Source: an uncultured Commensalibacter sp. (GTDB lineage Bacteria; Pseudomonadota; Alphaproteobacteria; Acetobacterales; Acetobacteraceae). Taken from it: DNA of 33,652 nucleotides. Both the position numbers and the translations under genes were made by a program. The notes under the pieces were generated by a model. It did no database searches. It had not been told where the DNA came from and saw nothing but the letters and a program-made list of their open reading frames with translations. The stretch is taken from positions 1 through 33,652 of the forward strand of contig CAMPDW010000019.1 of assembly GCA_946699565.1 (NCBI GenBank). Reading direction: 5' to 3'. Positions 8,488 to 16,263 of the stretch are shown in pieces. The first letter of the stretch is position 1. Each line of letters starts with the position of its first letter.

Positions 8488-9123
8488 ATGTCTAATGAAG
8501 AATTATGTCAACGCGTTTTACAAAGTGCAATGGAACTTGCTGCACAAAAAGGCTGGAATCAAATGACCCTCAGCGATGCAGCTCGACATGCTGACCTTTC
8601 CCTTGATGTTGTTCGTAAATTATTTCCTTGCAAATCCTCTTTAATCATTTATTTAAATCGTCTAGCCGACCAAAATGCCTTGAAACAATCATACCAACAA
8701 CAACCAATTCCAGAATATTTATTTGATTTATTCATGGAACGCTTTGATACATTTCAATGTTACCGTCAAGGTTTTATATCTGCTGTTCATGTTTTACCGC
8801 TCAACCTACCTTTGGCCCTTTTTCTCCATTTAAGTATTCAAAATAGCATGAAATGGTTTGCCGAAGCTGCCGAAATTGATACGCGTGGTCTACGTGGACT
8901 TGCTTGCATTAAAGGATTAACAGCCATTTGGATTTTAAATATGCGTGTCTGGTTACATGATGATAGTATAGACATGGCTCAAACTATGGCATCTTTAGAT
9001 AAAAGCTTTAAAAAAGCGAGAAAATTCGCACATTATTGCGTTAAAAGCACAGTAAAAACAACGGATACCCAAGATAGCCAACAGACAGATACATCCTATT
9101 TTTCAAATGAAAAAGAAAAATAA
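8488..9123 (+). CDS. COQ9/TetR-fold family protein
   Basis: A 211-residue, largely helical protein. Residues 5-50 look like a TetR-type helix-turn-helix: AMELAAQKGWNQMTLSDAA followed by VVRKLFPCKSSLIIYLNRLAD. The C-terminal half, with IKGLTAIWILNMRVWLHDDS and a trailing LDKSFKKARKF, resembles the alphaproteobacterial COQ9-related group, whose members share the TetR fold but are thought to bind lipids rather than DNA. I cannot decide between a transcription factor and a COQ9-like ubiquinone factor from sequence alone. UbiK in the neighbourhood mildly favours the ubiquinone role. An AGGAG ribosome site precedes the ATG. The tail (about 190-211) is polar and rich in Thr, Gln and Lys. T-rich runs follow the stop. 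Confidence 0.7.
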   Translation: MSNEELCQRVLQSAMELAAQKGWNQMTLSDAARHADLSLDVVRKLFPCKSSLIIYLNRLADQNALKQSYQQQPIPEYLFDLFMERFDTFQCYRQGFISAVHVLPLNLPLALFLHLSIQNSMKWFAEAAEIDTRGLRGLACIKGLTAIWILNMRVWLHDDSIDMAQTMASLDKSFKKARKFAHYCVKSTVKTTDTQDSQQTDTSYFSNEKEK

Positions 9124-9211
9124 ACACAAAAATTTTTTATTTTTTTTATTTTTTTTATTTTTCCTCTTTACGAAAGATAAGAAGTCCTTTAAAAGTTGCT
9201 TTACAAGCTTT

Positions 9212-9286
9212 TGGGGTGTAGCCAAGCGGTAAGGCAGCGGATTTTGATTCCGCCATGCGGAGGTTCGAATCCTCCCACCCCAGCCA
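9212..9286 (+). tRNA. tRNA-Gln (anticodon UUG)
   Basis: A 75-base cloverleaf. The acceptor TGGGGTG pairs with CACCCCA, followed by discriminator G and an encoded CCA. The anticodon stem GCGGA/TCCGC closes the loop TTTTGAT, giving UUG. The T-arm carries GGTTCGAATCC. It reads CAA, the glutamine codon favoured in AT-rich genes. Confidence 0.97.
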
Positions 9287-9332
9287 TCTTTTATAATATA
9301 AGGTTTCTTATTAAAATCTATTAAGATTTATT

Positions 9333-9965
9333 TTGAATAATCCGATAAAATGTTCTAAATTCTCATATAAAAATCGAACCTTCAACTATCAGTTTGCTTT
9401 AACACGTTCATTCAAAAATAAAAATAAAGTCTCATTATTCATTCATGCGAATCAAGTCACATTAATTAAGGTTTCTCCACCCATTTCTCATAGTGATATT
9501 ATTAAAATATTAGATCATTTTAAAGAATGGATTTATTTTCACCCAATATTTCAAAAAGATTCATATCATTATATCAATCAAGAAAAAACATCTTTATCTT
9601 GGAAATTATTATCCATTAAAAATATATGCTGCATCATTGATATAAATTACAAATTTTACATATATTTAAAGAACGGTTACAAATTTTAAAATCTCATATT
9701 CCTTGGATTAATTAACAAAACAAACCACCCTTATTTAAAATCAAAAAAATGAAAAGCCAATGGGGAAGTTTTAATCGTAAAAAAATAATATTATCACTTT
9801 AAATGAACATCTTATCAAAGCAATAATTCCTGCCATTAATTATGTTATTTTACATGAACTTTGCCATGCAATCGAATTTAATCACAGCACAAAATTTTAT
9901 CAACTTATTGAAGAAACAATATCCGATTGGAAAATCTGATAGGATTATCTTTTGCAACAACTATT
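9333..9965 (+). pseudogene. Decayed YgjP-like (DUF45) zinc metallopeptidase
   Basis: Remnant of a YgjP/SprT-like DUF45 protein. The first 118 codons (9333-9689, TTG start) are still open and look like the N-terminal beta-rich part, with VTLIKVSPPISHSDII. After that the frame is lost. MKSQWGSFNRKKI, the family's K-x-x-W-G-S block, is read from 9749 and is cut by a TAA. The catalytic motif HELCH followed by FNHSTKFYQLIEE is read in a third frame from 9853. The zinc ligands are therefore still visible but not in one frame. The gene sits directly downstream of tRNA-Gln and opens a 2.5-kb decayed block. Confidence 0.8.
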
Positions 9966-10134
9966 ATATATTAAACAAAAATCAAAAAACCTGTTAATCT
10001 GAAATCATATCATGTTCTTTACCGTTGAATATCTAAAGAATTGAATTTTCATATTATGAAATAAATTAATTAAAAATTAAAACTTATTTTTCCATTTCAT
10101 ATTTTATTTTAAATTCATTTTTTAACTTTAAACA

Positions 10135-10608
10135 TTAAGAATACTCTTTTGCTTGCTTCCATTTTTCTTTAAAAACAGAATCGCCTAAGCCTTCATTGGA
10201 TCCTCTTGACTTCGAGACAACTCACATCGTCTATACGCACCACTTAATCCTTTTTTACTATCAGGCAGATCCTCTATATTTTTTCTGCCTTTATGATTAA
10301 CATATCGCCTTGCATGTGTATAACCATCTGTAAAAATTTATATGCCATATAGGCACCTACAAAATCATCTTTTTCCAAATAATTAAGAAATAATTGACAA
10401 ATTTTATCACTACTTTTTCCTTTTTCAACCATAATAAATCGCCAATATAACAGAATTGCCAATTTATAAGCTTCAGCCAATAAAACACTATGCTCCCTTT
10501 TTCTAATACAATAATATTCAGGATGTTCTCGAAAATTAATTTTTTAAAGTCTAATGAATAATCAAACGAAAATGAAAAAAACTCTACTTTCTTTACGAAG
10601 TAAATCAT
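10135..10608 (-). pseudogene. Decayed DUF4385 family gene
   Basis: Read on the minus strand from an ATG at 10608: FDYSLDFKK, then after a one-base shift EHPEYYCIRK, LLAEAYKLAILLYWRFI, KDDFVGAYMAYKFLQM, and after further shifts PDSKKGLSGAYRRCELSRS and finally KEKWKQAKEYS with a stop at 10135-10137. These blocks, in this order, match my memory of the DUF4385 family (about 150 residues; function unknown, found in many bacteria and phages). At least three frameshifts break it. Two overlapping open frames of 68 and 83 codons are fragments of this one gene and not separate genes. Confidence 0.72.
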
Positions 10609-10689
10609 TAACTTTTATCTTTACATAATTTATTCATTTTATAGCTGAGTATAACTAAATAATATAAAATAATTTAATTAGGAAGAATA

Positions 10690-10945
10690 AGATGAAAATT
10701 TTCTAAAAATCCACAATATTCATCTGGGTATTCAAAATCAATCTATTTCATCAATTTCAAAGCTAGTTTTGTACTTTGATACCAATCTACTCTCCAATAT
10801 TCAAAAATTTTACCTAATAAGATAATTAAATAAATATAACATACCACTAAAACCTCTTCGTAATCTTTTATAATAACAAAAAGTAAATAATAAGAATAAA
10901 TTTGGATAACTTTTTCTAATTATTTTTCATAGAGTGTATATTTTC
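10690..10945 (-). pseudogene. Unidentified coding remnant
   Basis: The minus strand reads as protein-like sequence interrupted by stops: YEK, stop, [48 protein letters not shown], a stop, then IDFEYPDEYCGFLENFHL. Composition and codon use look like former coding DNA, and only two stops cut an otherwise continuous frame of about 80 codons. I do not recognise the family. It lies between the DUF4385 and mutarotase pseudogenes. Confidence 0.45.
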
Positions 10946-11149
10946 CTATCACATCTAATGTTAATTAAAAATTAATTTTATTTATAACCATTGAATTAAA
11001 TAATCATGATTTCAAAGATTTATTAAAAAGAAATTAATTATAAAAATTGAAAATTTTCAATATAGAAACTATCAATTACTACGTATTTTTATTTTAAATA
11101 AATATCATGAATACATTCCACAAAAGGCTCAGATCATTCGATACGAATC

Positions 11150-11790
11150 CAAAGATAATTATGCATAATTCAAATTATCCAGCACCTTCACACAGTTTTA
11201 CCCGCTTTCTTGAATAGAAATAACCATCATATTGAAACGCATCAAAGTCAAATTATTCTAAAAAATAATTTATTCACCTCACCTACTCTTACTTCAGAAT
11301 GGCCATATGAAACGGAAATTAAAATCATTCATCCATTTTTATGAGATTTAAAAATCCGACTAACAATAACCAACAACAATAATCGTGATTTAGCCATTAC
11401 CCAAGCCTTACATAATTATTTTTTTGTAAGGGACATTCGTCAAATTCATATTCATAATTTAGAAAATTTACCTTATCTTGAAAACCAAACAACACATCAA
11501 AGTGAAAAAACACCCCCTACCTAACAGAACCTGTTAATCGTATTTACAAGAATATTTTCTTCTGATTTAAGCCTTAATAGATCCCATTTGGAAAAAATAA
11601 TCATTCATGTGCCTTTATCACATTCGGCTGTCTTATGAAGACCCATAAGAACAACAGATCGAAACATTAAATCAATTTCCAGATAATTTATGGAACCAAA
11701 TTATATATTTAGAAACAGGAACTTTATTAAAATAAATGCAAATTGTAAAAACCAACATAACCAAAAGTTTTGAAATGACACACAGGCCAT
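11150..11790 (+). pseudogene. Decayed D-hexose-6-phosphate mutarotase (YeaD/aldose 1-epimerase family)
   Basis: Plus-strand fragments in shifting frames match the glucose-6-phosphate 1-epimerase family: SEWPYETEIKIIHPFL, then a TGA, then IRLTITNNNNRDLAITQALH, NYFFVRDIRQIHIHNLENLP, an EPVNRIY stretch, IIIHVPLSHSAVL, RPIRTTDRNIKS, and the final NLWNQIIYLETGTLL. The ALHxYF..DI and LETG blocks are the family landmarks; several stops and frameshifts separate them. The family interconverts alpha and beta anomers of hexose 6-phosphates. The 5' boundary is uncertain because the first third is badly eroded. Confidence 0.75.
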
Positions 11791-11948
11791 TGATCTTTAA
11801 TGAGTATTTTAATAGTTATAGTTAAATATACAAAATTATTTAACTATTAACATAATCAAAAAATTACCGTCATTTAATAAAATTTTAAAATATTATATTG
11901 AAGAAAAAAAATTTCTATTTTAAAAAGTTATGCCATTTTTCAACGAAA

Positions 11949-12024
11949 TGGCTCCCGAAGTAGGACTCGAACCTACGACCGAGCGATTAACAGTCGCTTG
12001 CTCTACCAACTGAGCTATTCGGGA
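11949..12024 (-). tRNA. tRNA-Asn (anticodon GUU)
   Basis: A 76-base cloverleaf on the minus strand. The acceptor TCCCGAA pairs with TTCGGGA, followed by discriminator G and an encoded CCA. The D-arm is AGCTCAGTTGGTAGAGC. The anticodon stem AGCGA/TCGCT closes loop CTGTTAA, giving GUU. The T-arm has GGTTCGAGTCC. It marks the right edge of the decayed block. Confidence 0.97.
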
Positions 12025-12119
12025 TCACTTGGTAGATTTTGTATACCTAATTTACTATTAATGGTAAAGTATTTTTTTTATATTAATTATAGATTTTTTT
12101 ATTTTTGTAAATTCATCCC

Positions 12120-13163
12120 ATGACCTCTTTTTCAAATGAAAATAAAAAGCTATTTAATCGCCGTAATTTACTGATTGGATTAGGTACGATAGGAACTCTA
12201 ACTGGAATGAACATCTATCATTCCACTAAAAAACACAACCCTAAAATTCCTATGAAAGAACTTACACCTCAGACGATTCGAATTGCATATCTTCACAATG
12301 AAAAAAACCAACTTCTAACAATCGCACAGGCAAAAAGGTTCTTGGAACATTATAAACTTAATCTTATTCCTATTCTTAATATTAAAAATAAAGCTGAAAT
12401 TTTCAATCTTCTCAAAACGAATCAATGTGATATGGCTATTTTATCTATCCTTGATTGGCTTTCCCAATATCTAACATCTGAATCAGTAGCAGGCAAATTA
12501 CTTATTGGCTTGAATGGTGGAGATTTTCGCTTACTAGTTACCCATAAACAAAAAATACAAAGACTTATGGATCTTGCTGATTTGTCCATTGGTATTCAGC
12601 CCCATTCGGATAAGGAAAAACTATTCTTTTCCATTTTATTAAGACGTAAGGGGATTAATCCCAATTTAAACGTCAAATGGATTGAAATGGAAAAAGATGA
12701 ATTACTTCCTGCACTTTTATCTAATCAAATACAGGCATTAATTGGTTCGGATCCTTTTATCTGGAAAATTCTTCACCATAACGACAAAAGAGTTTTCGAA
12801 TTGGCTGGCAGCCAAACAGGTAGCTGGAGTAAAAGAATTAACTATGTTGTAGGAGTTACCAATAATTTTCTACATACAAATTTTCTTGCCGTTAAATCTT
12901 TTGCAATACTGATCCATGATTCAGCATTATGGCAGGCACAGCATTTACAAGAAGCAAGCCAAATTTTGACTGATCAATGGACAAAAATGAGTCCTAAAGA
13001 TATTTTAACGATGTTTCAAAATGAAAATCAAAATCTTGCAAAAACAAATAATAATTTATGGGAACAAGTAGCTCAATATATAGATGAATTCAAGCTCTTA
13101 GGTCAAATCCCAAATAATTTAAAATCAAGCCGTTCAGCCAAAGAGTTTTGTATAAAATTATAA
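12120..13163 (+). CDS. ABC-type substrate-binding protein, NitT/TauT (SsuA)-like, probable Tat substrate
   Basis: A 347-residue periplasmic solute-binding protein of the type II (NMT1/SsuA/TauA) fold. The N-terminus has a twin-arginine-like signal, Arg14-Arg15 in LFNRRNLLIG followed by a hydrophobic stretch to about residue 30. The mature part begins near TIRIAYLHNEKN and continues with a periplasmic-binding layout: CDMAILSILDWL, then LADLSIGIQPHSDKEKLFFS, LRRKGINPNLNVKWIEM, and LLSNQIQALIGSDPFIWKI. Usual ligands are nitrate, sulfonates, bicarbonate or thiamine precursors; I cannot choose among them. No permease or ATPase gene is adjacent, so it is an orphan here. There is no clear ribosome site before the ATG. 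A hairpin follows the stop. Confidence 0.8.
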   Translation: MTSFSNENKKLFNRRNLLIGLGTIGTLTGMNIYHSTKKHNPKIPMKELTPQTIRIAYLHNEKNQLLTIAQAKRFLEHYKLNLIPILNIKNKAEIFNLLKTNQCDMAILSILDWLSQYLTSESVAGKLLIGLNGGDFRLLVTHKQKIQRLMDLADLSIGIQPHSDKEKLFFSILLRRKGINPNLNVKWIEMEKDELLPALLSNQIQALIGSDPFIWKILHHNDKRVFELAGSQTGSWSKRINYVVGVTNNFLHTNFLAVKSFAILIHDSALWQAQHLQEASQILTDQWTKMSPKDILTMFQNENQNLAKTNNNLWEQVAQYIDEFKLLGQIPNNLKSSRSAKEFCIKL

Positions 13164-13183
13164 ACGCTTCTTTTTAGAAGCGT
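13164..13183. terminator. Bidirectional hairpin between convergent genes
   Basis: An 8-bp perfect stem, ACGCTTCT (13164-13171) against AGAAGCGT (13176-13183), closes a four-T loop. It lies between the stop of the substrate-binding protein and the end of the ferritin-like gene on the other strand. The T-tails on either side are short, so strength is uncertain, but the placement fits a shared terminator. Confidence 0.6.
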
Positions 13184-13194
13184 CTATATTAAAA

Positions 13195-14187
13195 TTAACC
13201 AACCAATTGTTTATTTAGCAATTTTTTAGGAAGAAGCCATAAAGCCATTTTCGTTATAAACGGAGCAGTTTTTGGTCGTAATAAACGACGATCATACCCA
13301 GAAAAACGACGATCATTCTCCGAAAGACACAAATGAAGAAAATCTGCCAATGTAATCTTACCTTTTCCGAGTTCAGCTACCCCATTGATTGTGAAATTGT
13401 TATCTTGATAATGCTCTTCACCTTCTGCGTCCATCGTTTTAATTAAACCGATCCGCTCATAAATTAAAAAAACGTGAACAGCGATAACTTTCAGTTCAAA
13501 AAGAATACGTTTGCCCACAGGCAAATTCGCACGGTGCCATGCCAGCCAATTTGCAAATAAAAGAATATGGCGACATTCTTCCTGCATAACAGGTTCAAAA
13601 GTTTCAATTAATTCTTTAGTAAAAAAACAAGATTTTTCCGCAATAGCAAATAAACCAAAAGCATAAAAACTATCCCAACATTCACTAAATCCAGTAACAA
13701 GATAAGCCCATTCTGGATCTTTTGGAACAGGATAGGGGGCTTCTGATGAAAGAGGAATCTTATAAAATTTAACTAAATCTGCCAAAACTTCTTTATGACG
13801 ATTTTCTTCCCATGCATTCCTTGCAATAGAATCAGCCCATTCTGGATCCATAATCTCTTTAACATAAGCGGCCATTCTTAATCGTGCTTTACCTTCTGTT
13901 TGCACAGCTATATCCCATATTGGCAAAACTTTTAAACGATTAATTTCCTCATCTGATAATTTTGGCCAATCCATAAAAGTTGGTCTATAAGGGTTAAAAG
14001 TCTCCCGAAACATCTGACAAACCATTTGTCTATGTTCTTTACTACCAATTTTAATTGACCCTGGAATATTACTCATCCAATGGCGTACTCGATAATTCAT
14101 CTCCTCAAGCTCTTTATCTGATTTTGGCTGAGGTAAAGTACGCAAATCTTCAGGTAGTTTTGTATAAATTGCTTTCAAGTCAGACAT
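13195..14187 (-). CDS. Ferritin-like diiron-domain protein
   Basis: A 330-residue, mostly helical protein with two ExxRH metal motifs, EENRH (127-131) and EECRH (203-207), and additional acidic residues in the intervening helices (near Glu98 and Glu184). This pattern suits a carboxylate-bridged diiron centre as in the ferritin-like superfamily. The substrate is unknown; an oxidase, hydroxylase or desaturase-like reaction is possible. The C-terminal part includes a hydrophobic helix near 230-245 and a basic tail. A TTG at 14199 directly abuts the AAGGAG site, so the ATG at 14187 is the more credible start. It lies 44 bases after the ClpP-like gene on the same strand, so the two may share a transcript. 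Confidence 0.72.
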   Translation of the reverse strand: MSDLKAIYTKLPEDLRTLPQPKSDKELEEMNYRVRHWMSNIPGSIKIGSKEHRQMVCQMFRETFNPYRPTFMDWPKLSDEEINRLKVLPIWDIAVQTEGKARLRMAAYVKEIMDPEWADSIARNAWEENRHKEVLADLVKFYKIPLSSEAPYPVPKDPEWAYLVTGFSECWDSFYAFGLFAIAEKSCFFTKELIETFEPVMQEECRHILLFANWLAWHRANLPVGKRILFELKVIAVHVFLIYERIGLIKTMDAEGEEHYQDNNFTINGVAELGKGKITLADFLHLCLSENDRRFSGYDRRLLRPKTAPFITKMALWLLPKKLLNKQLVG

Positions 14188-14231
14188 TTCGAATAACAAC
14201 TCCTTATTTTAAAATAATTAGTTTGCTAAAA

Positions 14232-14888
14232 TCATTTTAAATCAGATAATTTGTAAATGATACGATCAACCAATCCGTATTTAATTGCCTCTTGGGCGGA
14301 CATCCAATAATTCCGATCCGTATCTTTAGCAATTTTTTCATAAGTATGCCCTGTTTCTTTTGCAAATATTGCATTTAAACGTTCACGCATTTTTATGATT
14401 TCTCGAGCCTCAATATCAATATCAGTTGCAGGACCTCTAACACCACCCATAGGTTGATGAAGTAAAAAACGTGTATTAGCTAAACAAACACGTCTTTCTT
14501 TATGTCCCGCGGCATAAATTAAAGCGCCAGCCGAAGCAACCCATCCCGTACCAATCATGTTAACAGGAGCATGACTATAAACAAAACGAATCATATCGTG
14601 AATTGTATCGCCACTTTCAACATGACCTCCTGGTGAATTAATAAAAATATTAATTGGTTTGGAAGATTCGTAAGCCAAAGCTAACAAACGCCCACTTATA
14701 TCTTTAGCAAGCTTATCATTTACTTCACCAAAAATTAGAATAGTACGCTCTTTAAAAAGTTTATTTTCTAATTCATTACTTGTCGCAGTTTCGGAAGAAT
14801 TTTGAAATTCCTTTTTTTTATCTTCTTCCTCTGGATCTATTTCATAGAAATATTTTTGTCCGCTTTTTGAAAGCTGCATAAGCTTCAC
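14232..14888 (-). CDS. ClpP-family serine protease paralogue
   Basis: A ClpP-type protease subunit with the triad residues present: Ser119 in WVASAGALI, His144 in FLLHQPMGG and Asp191 in DTDRNYW. The oligomer core is visible from KERTILIFGEV through INSPGGHVESG and MRERLNAIFAKETG to the C-terminal SAQEAIKYGLVDRI. It differs from housekeeping ClpP in its first 40 or so residues, which replace the usual axial-loop segment with a charged stretch rich in Glu and Lys. A matching divergent ClpP is common in acetic acid bacteria beside the canonical clpP-clpX pair; whether this one works with ClpX or ClpA is unknown. The start is uncertain: an AGAGGA site lies five bases before a TTG (14891), eight before a GTG (14888, used here) and further from an ATG (14879). 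Confidence 0.88.
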   Translation of the reverse strand: MKLMQLSKSGQKYFYEIDPEEEDKKKEFQNSSETATSNELENKLFKERTILIFGEVNDKLAKDISGRLLALAYESSKPINIFINSPGGHVESGDTIHDMIRFVYSHAPVNMIGTGWVASAGALIYAAGHKERRVCLANTRFLLHQPMGGVRGPATDIDIEAREIIKMRERLNAIFAKETGHTYEKIAKDTDRNYWMSAQEAIKYGLVDRIIYKLSDLK

Positions 14889-14891
14889 CAA

Positions 14892-15210
14892 TATTTTCCT
14901 CTAAATTATCTTTTTTAAAAAACAATTTTATTTTATTGTCTTATTTTTATACACCTTGCATGAATAAATGAAAATTTTTTTTATTTAATAATTTAATTTT
15001 TATTTATCCTCTAATCTCATTATCATTTTTACAACAGTCTTGTATAAAGCATTAAAATTTTATCTTACTTTTCAAAAGAGAAGGATAATTTTTATATATT
15101 ATAAAAATAAAATAGTATTATAAAAATAAAATAGCGTATTAAAAAAAAACCTAATAAACACTATAGAATTCACTAATTCTATTTTTATTTTATAAATTGA
15201 GGGTATAGAG
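14892..15210. other. 319-base divergent intergenic region
   Basis: Very AT-rich spacer between the outward-facing ClpP-like and OmpA-like lipoprotein genes; it should hold both promoters. Its only clear structure is a 19-bp tandem repeat at 15097-15134. I see no gene, RNA or strong palindrome. Confidence 0.6.
15097..15134. repeat. Two-copy 19-bp tandem repeat
   Basis: The 19-base unit TATTATAAAAATAAAATAG occurs twice in a row without mismatch (15097-15115 and 15116-15134), followed by a short partial start of a third copy after CG. It lies about 80 bases upstream of the lipoprotein start. Each unit contains TATTAT and TATAAA-like hexamers, so it could affect promoter choice or spacing. Confidence 0.85.
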
Positions 15211-16215
15211 TTGTCTTCCATTCAACAACCAATTTTAAGATATTTTCTACTCATAAATCTAATTTATTTAGGGGGGTGTTCTCAATCTATCTTTGTCAAA
15301 ACACCTGTAGACACGTATCATAACATCGAAGGTGGCATTGTATCCCAACCCAGATTACCAGTTCCAGGAAATGATCAAAAATATCCTTATGTTGGATTGA
15401 CCCCAACTTCTCCCCCACCACTTCCCTCACAAGATTTAAGAAATCAAATTACTGATTCTCTTGCACAAGATCGAAATCTGTCGCAATGGCAAGACATTAA
15501 AAATCCCCTTATCATTCCTGATATTCCCCCAATTCCTGAACAAAAAAATCCTCCTCCCAAATCACCCTCTCAACCTCAAACCACTACTCAATCTAATCAA
15601 GGAGTCAATACGCAACCAAGCGAAAATATGGTTTCTTCTGCTAATTTTGATGCGGCTGGAGAAATTCCATCTGCCGATCAAAATCAAGATAAAAATGTAA
15701 TGAATAAAACGAAAAAACAAAAAGTTGAACGTCCGGTTCATAATCAAACAAAAACTGAACCTGTCGTCATGCCTGAATTACGGGCTAAAATTGATGATCA
15801 AAATATCGTTATCCCACCTATTCCTGTTAACCCTCCACCGCCCTCTTATTTTCCTGACTTTAACGTACCTGCTGACATTAATCTCCCCCCTCCAACGCAT
15901 CCTTCAGGTTTATCCTTCAAAGAACCCACGGGGGAACTTATCCGTTTTCCGATTGATTCCGATATACCTTACGCAAAACAAGAAAATATTATTAATGATA
16001 TTGCCTGGCAAAGAAAAGGAAGAATTCTTTACGTCCATGGATATGGGGATACAACTTCACTTGAACCTAATGCTCAGGCAGCAGCAATTTCATTAGCTTT
16101 ATTACGTGCTAAAACAGTTGCAAAATTACTCATTGCTCATAATGTACCAGAATCTGCTATTGTCATTCGGGCTAATGCATTTGGACATGGTGTTCGGATT
16201 CGTATGGACAATTAG
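15211..16215 (+). CDS. Proline-rich lipoprotein with C-terminal OmpA-like domain
   Basis: A 334-residue predicted lipoprotein. The signal peptide ends in the lipobox LGGC (Cys23). A long disordered middle (about 35-240) is rich in Pro, Gln and Asn, with stretches such as PIPVNPPPPSYFPDF. The last 70 residues resemble a short OmpA-like peptidoglycan-binding domain: ILYVHGYGDTTS, then AISLALLRAKTVAKLLIAH and NVPESAIVIRANAFG. The Asp of GYGD and the Arg of LLRAK fall where OmpA uses Asp and Arg to hold diaminopimelate. The layout suggests an outer-membrane lipoprotein that reaches through the periplasm to the wall. Translation starts at a TTG seven bases after GAGGG; no ATG gives a complete signal peptide. 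Confidence 0.8.
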   Translation: MSSIQQPILRYFLLINLIYLGGCSQSIFVKTPVDTYHNIEGGIVSQPRLPVPGNDQKYPYVGLTPTSPPPLPSQDLRNQITDSLAQDRNLSQWQDIKNPLIIPDIPPIPEQKNPPPKSPSQPQTTTQSNQGVNTQPSENMVSSANFDAAGEIPSADQNQDKNVMNKTKKQKVERPVHNQTKTEPVVMPELRAKIDDQNIVIPPIPVNPPPPSYFPDFNVPADINLPPPTHPSGLSFKEPTGELIRFPIDSDIPYAKQENIINDIAWQRKGRILYVHGYGDTTSLEPNAQAAAISLALLRAKTVAKLLIAHNVPESAIVIRANAFGHGVRIRMDN

Positions 16216-16263
16216 TATTTTATTTTTTAATTTGAATTTATTTTATTAAAGCGAGCCTAAATC

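Noticed and set aside
9121-9175. T-rich runs after the COQ9/TetR-like gene as a terminator
   Set aside because: Homopolymer T-runs are present but no stable GC-containing hairpin precedes them.
9333-9689. A 118-codon open frame as an intact small gene
   Set aside because: Its sequence continues, out of frame, into a YgjP-like catalytic domain, so it is the front of a pseudogene.
10274-10608. Two overlapping minus-strand open frames of 68 and 83 codons
   Set aside because: Both are fragments of one frameshifted DUF4385 gene and carry complementary conserved blocks.
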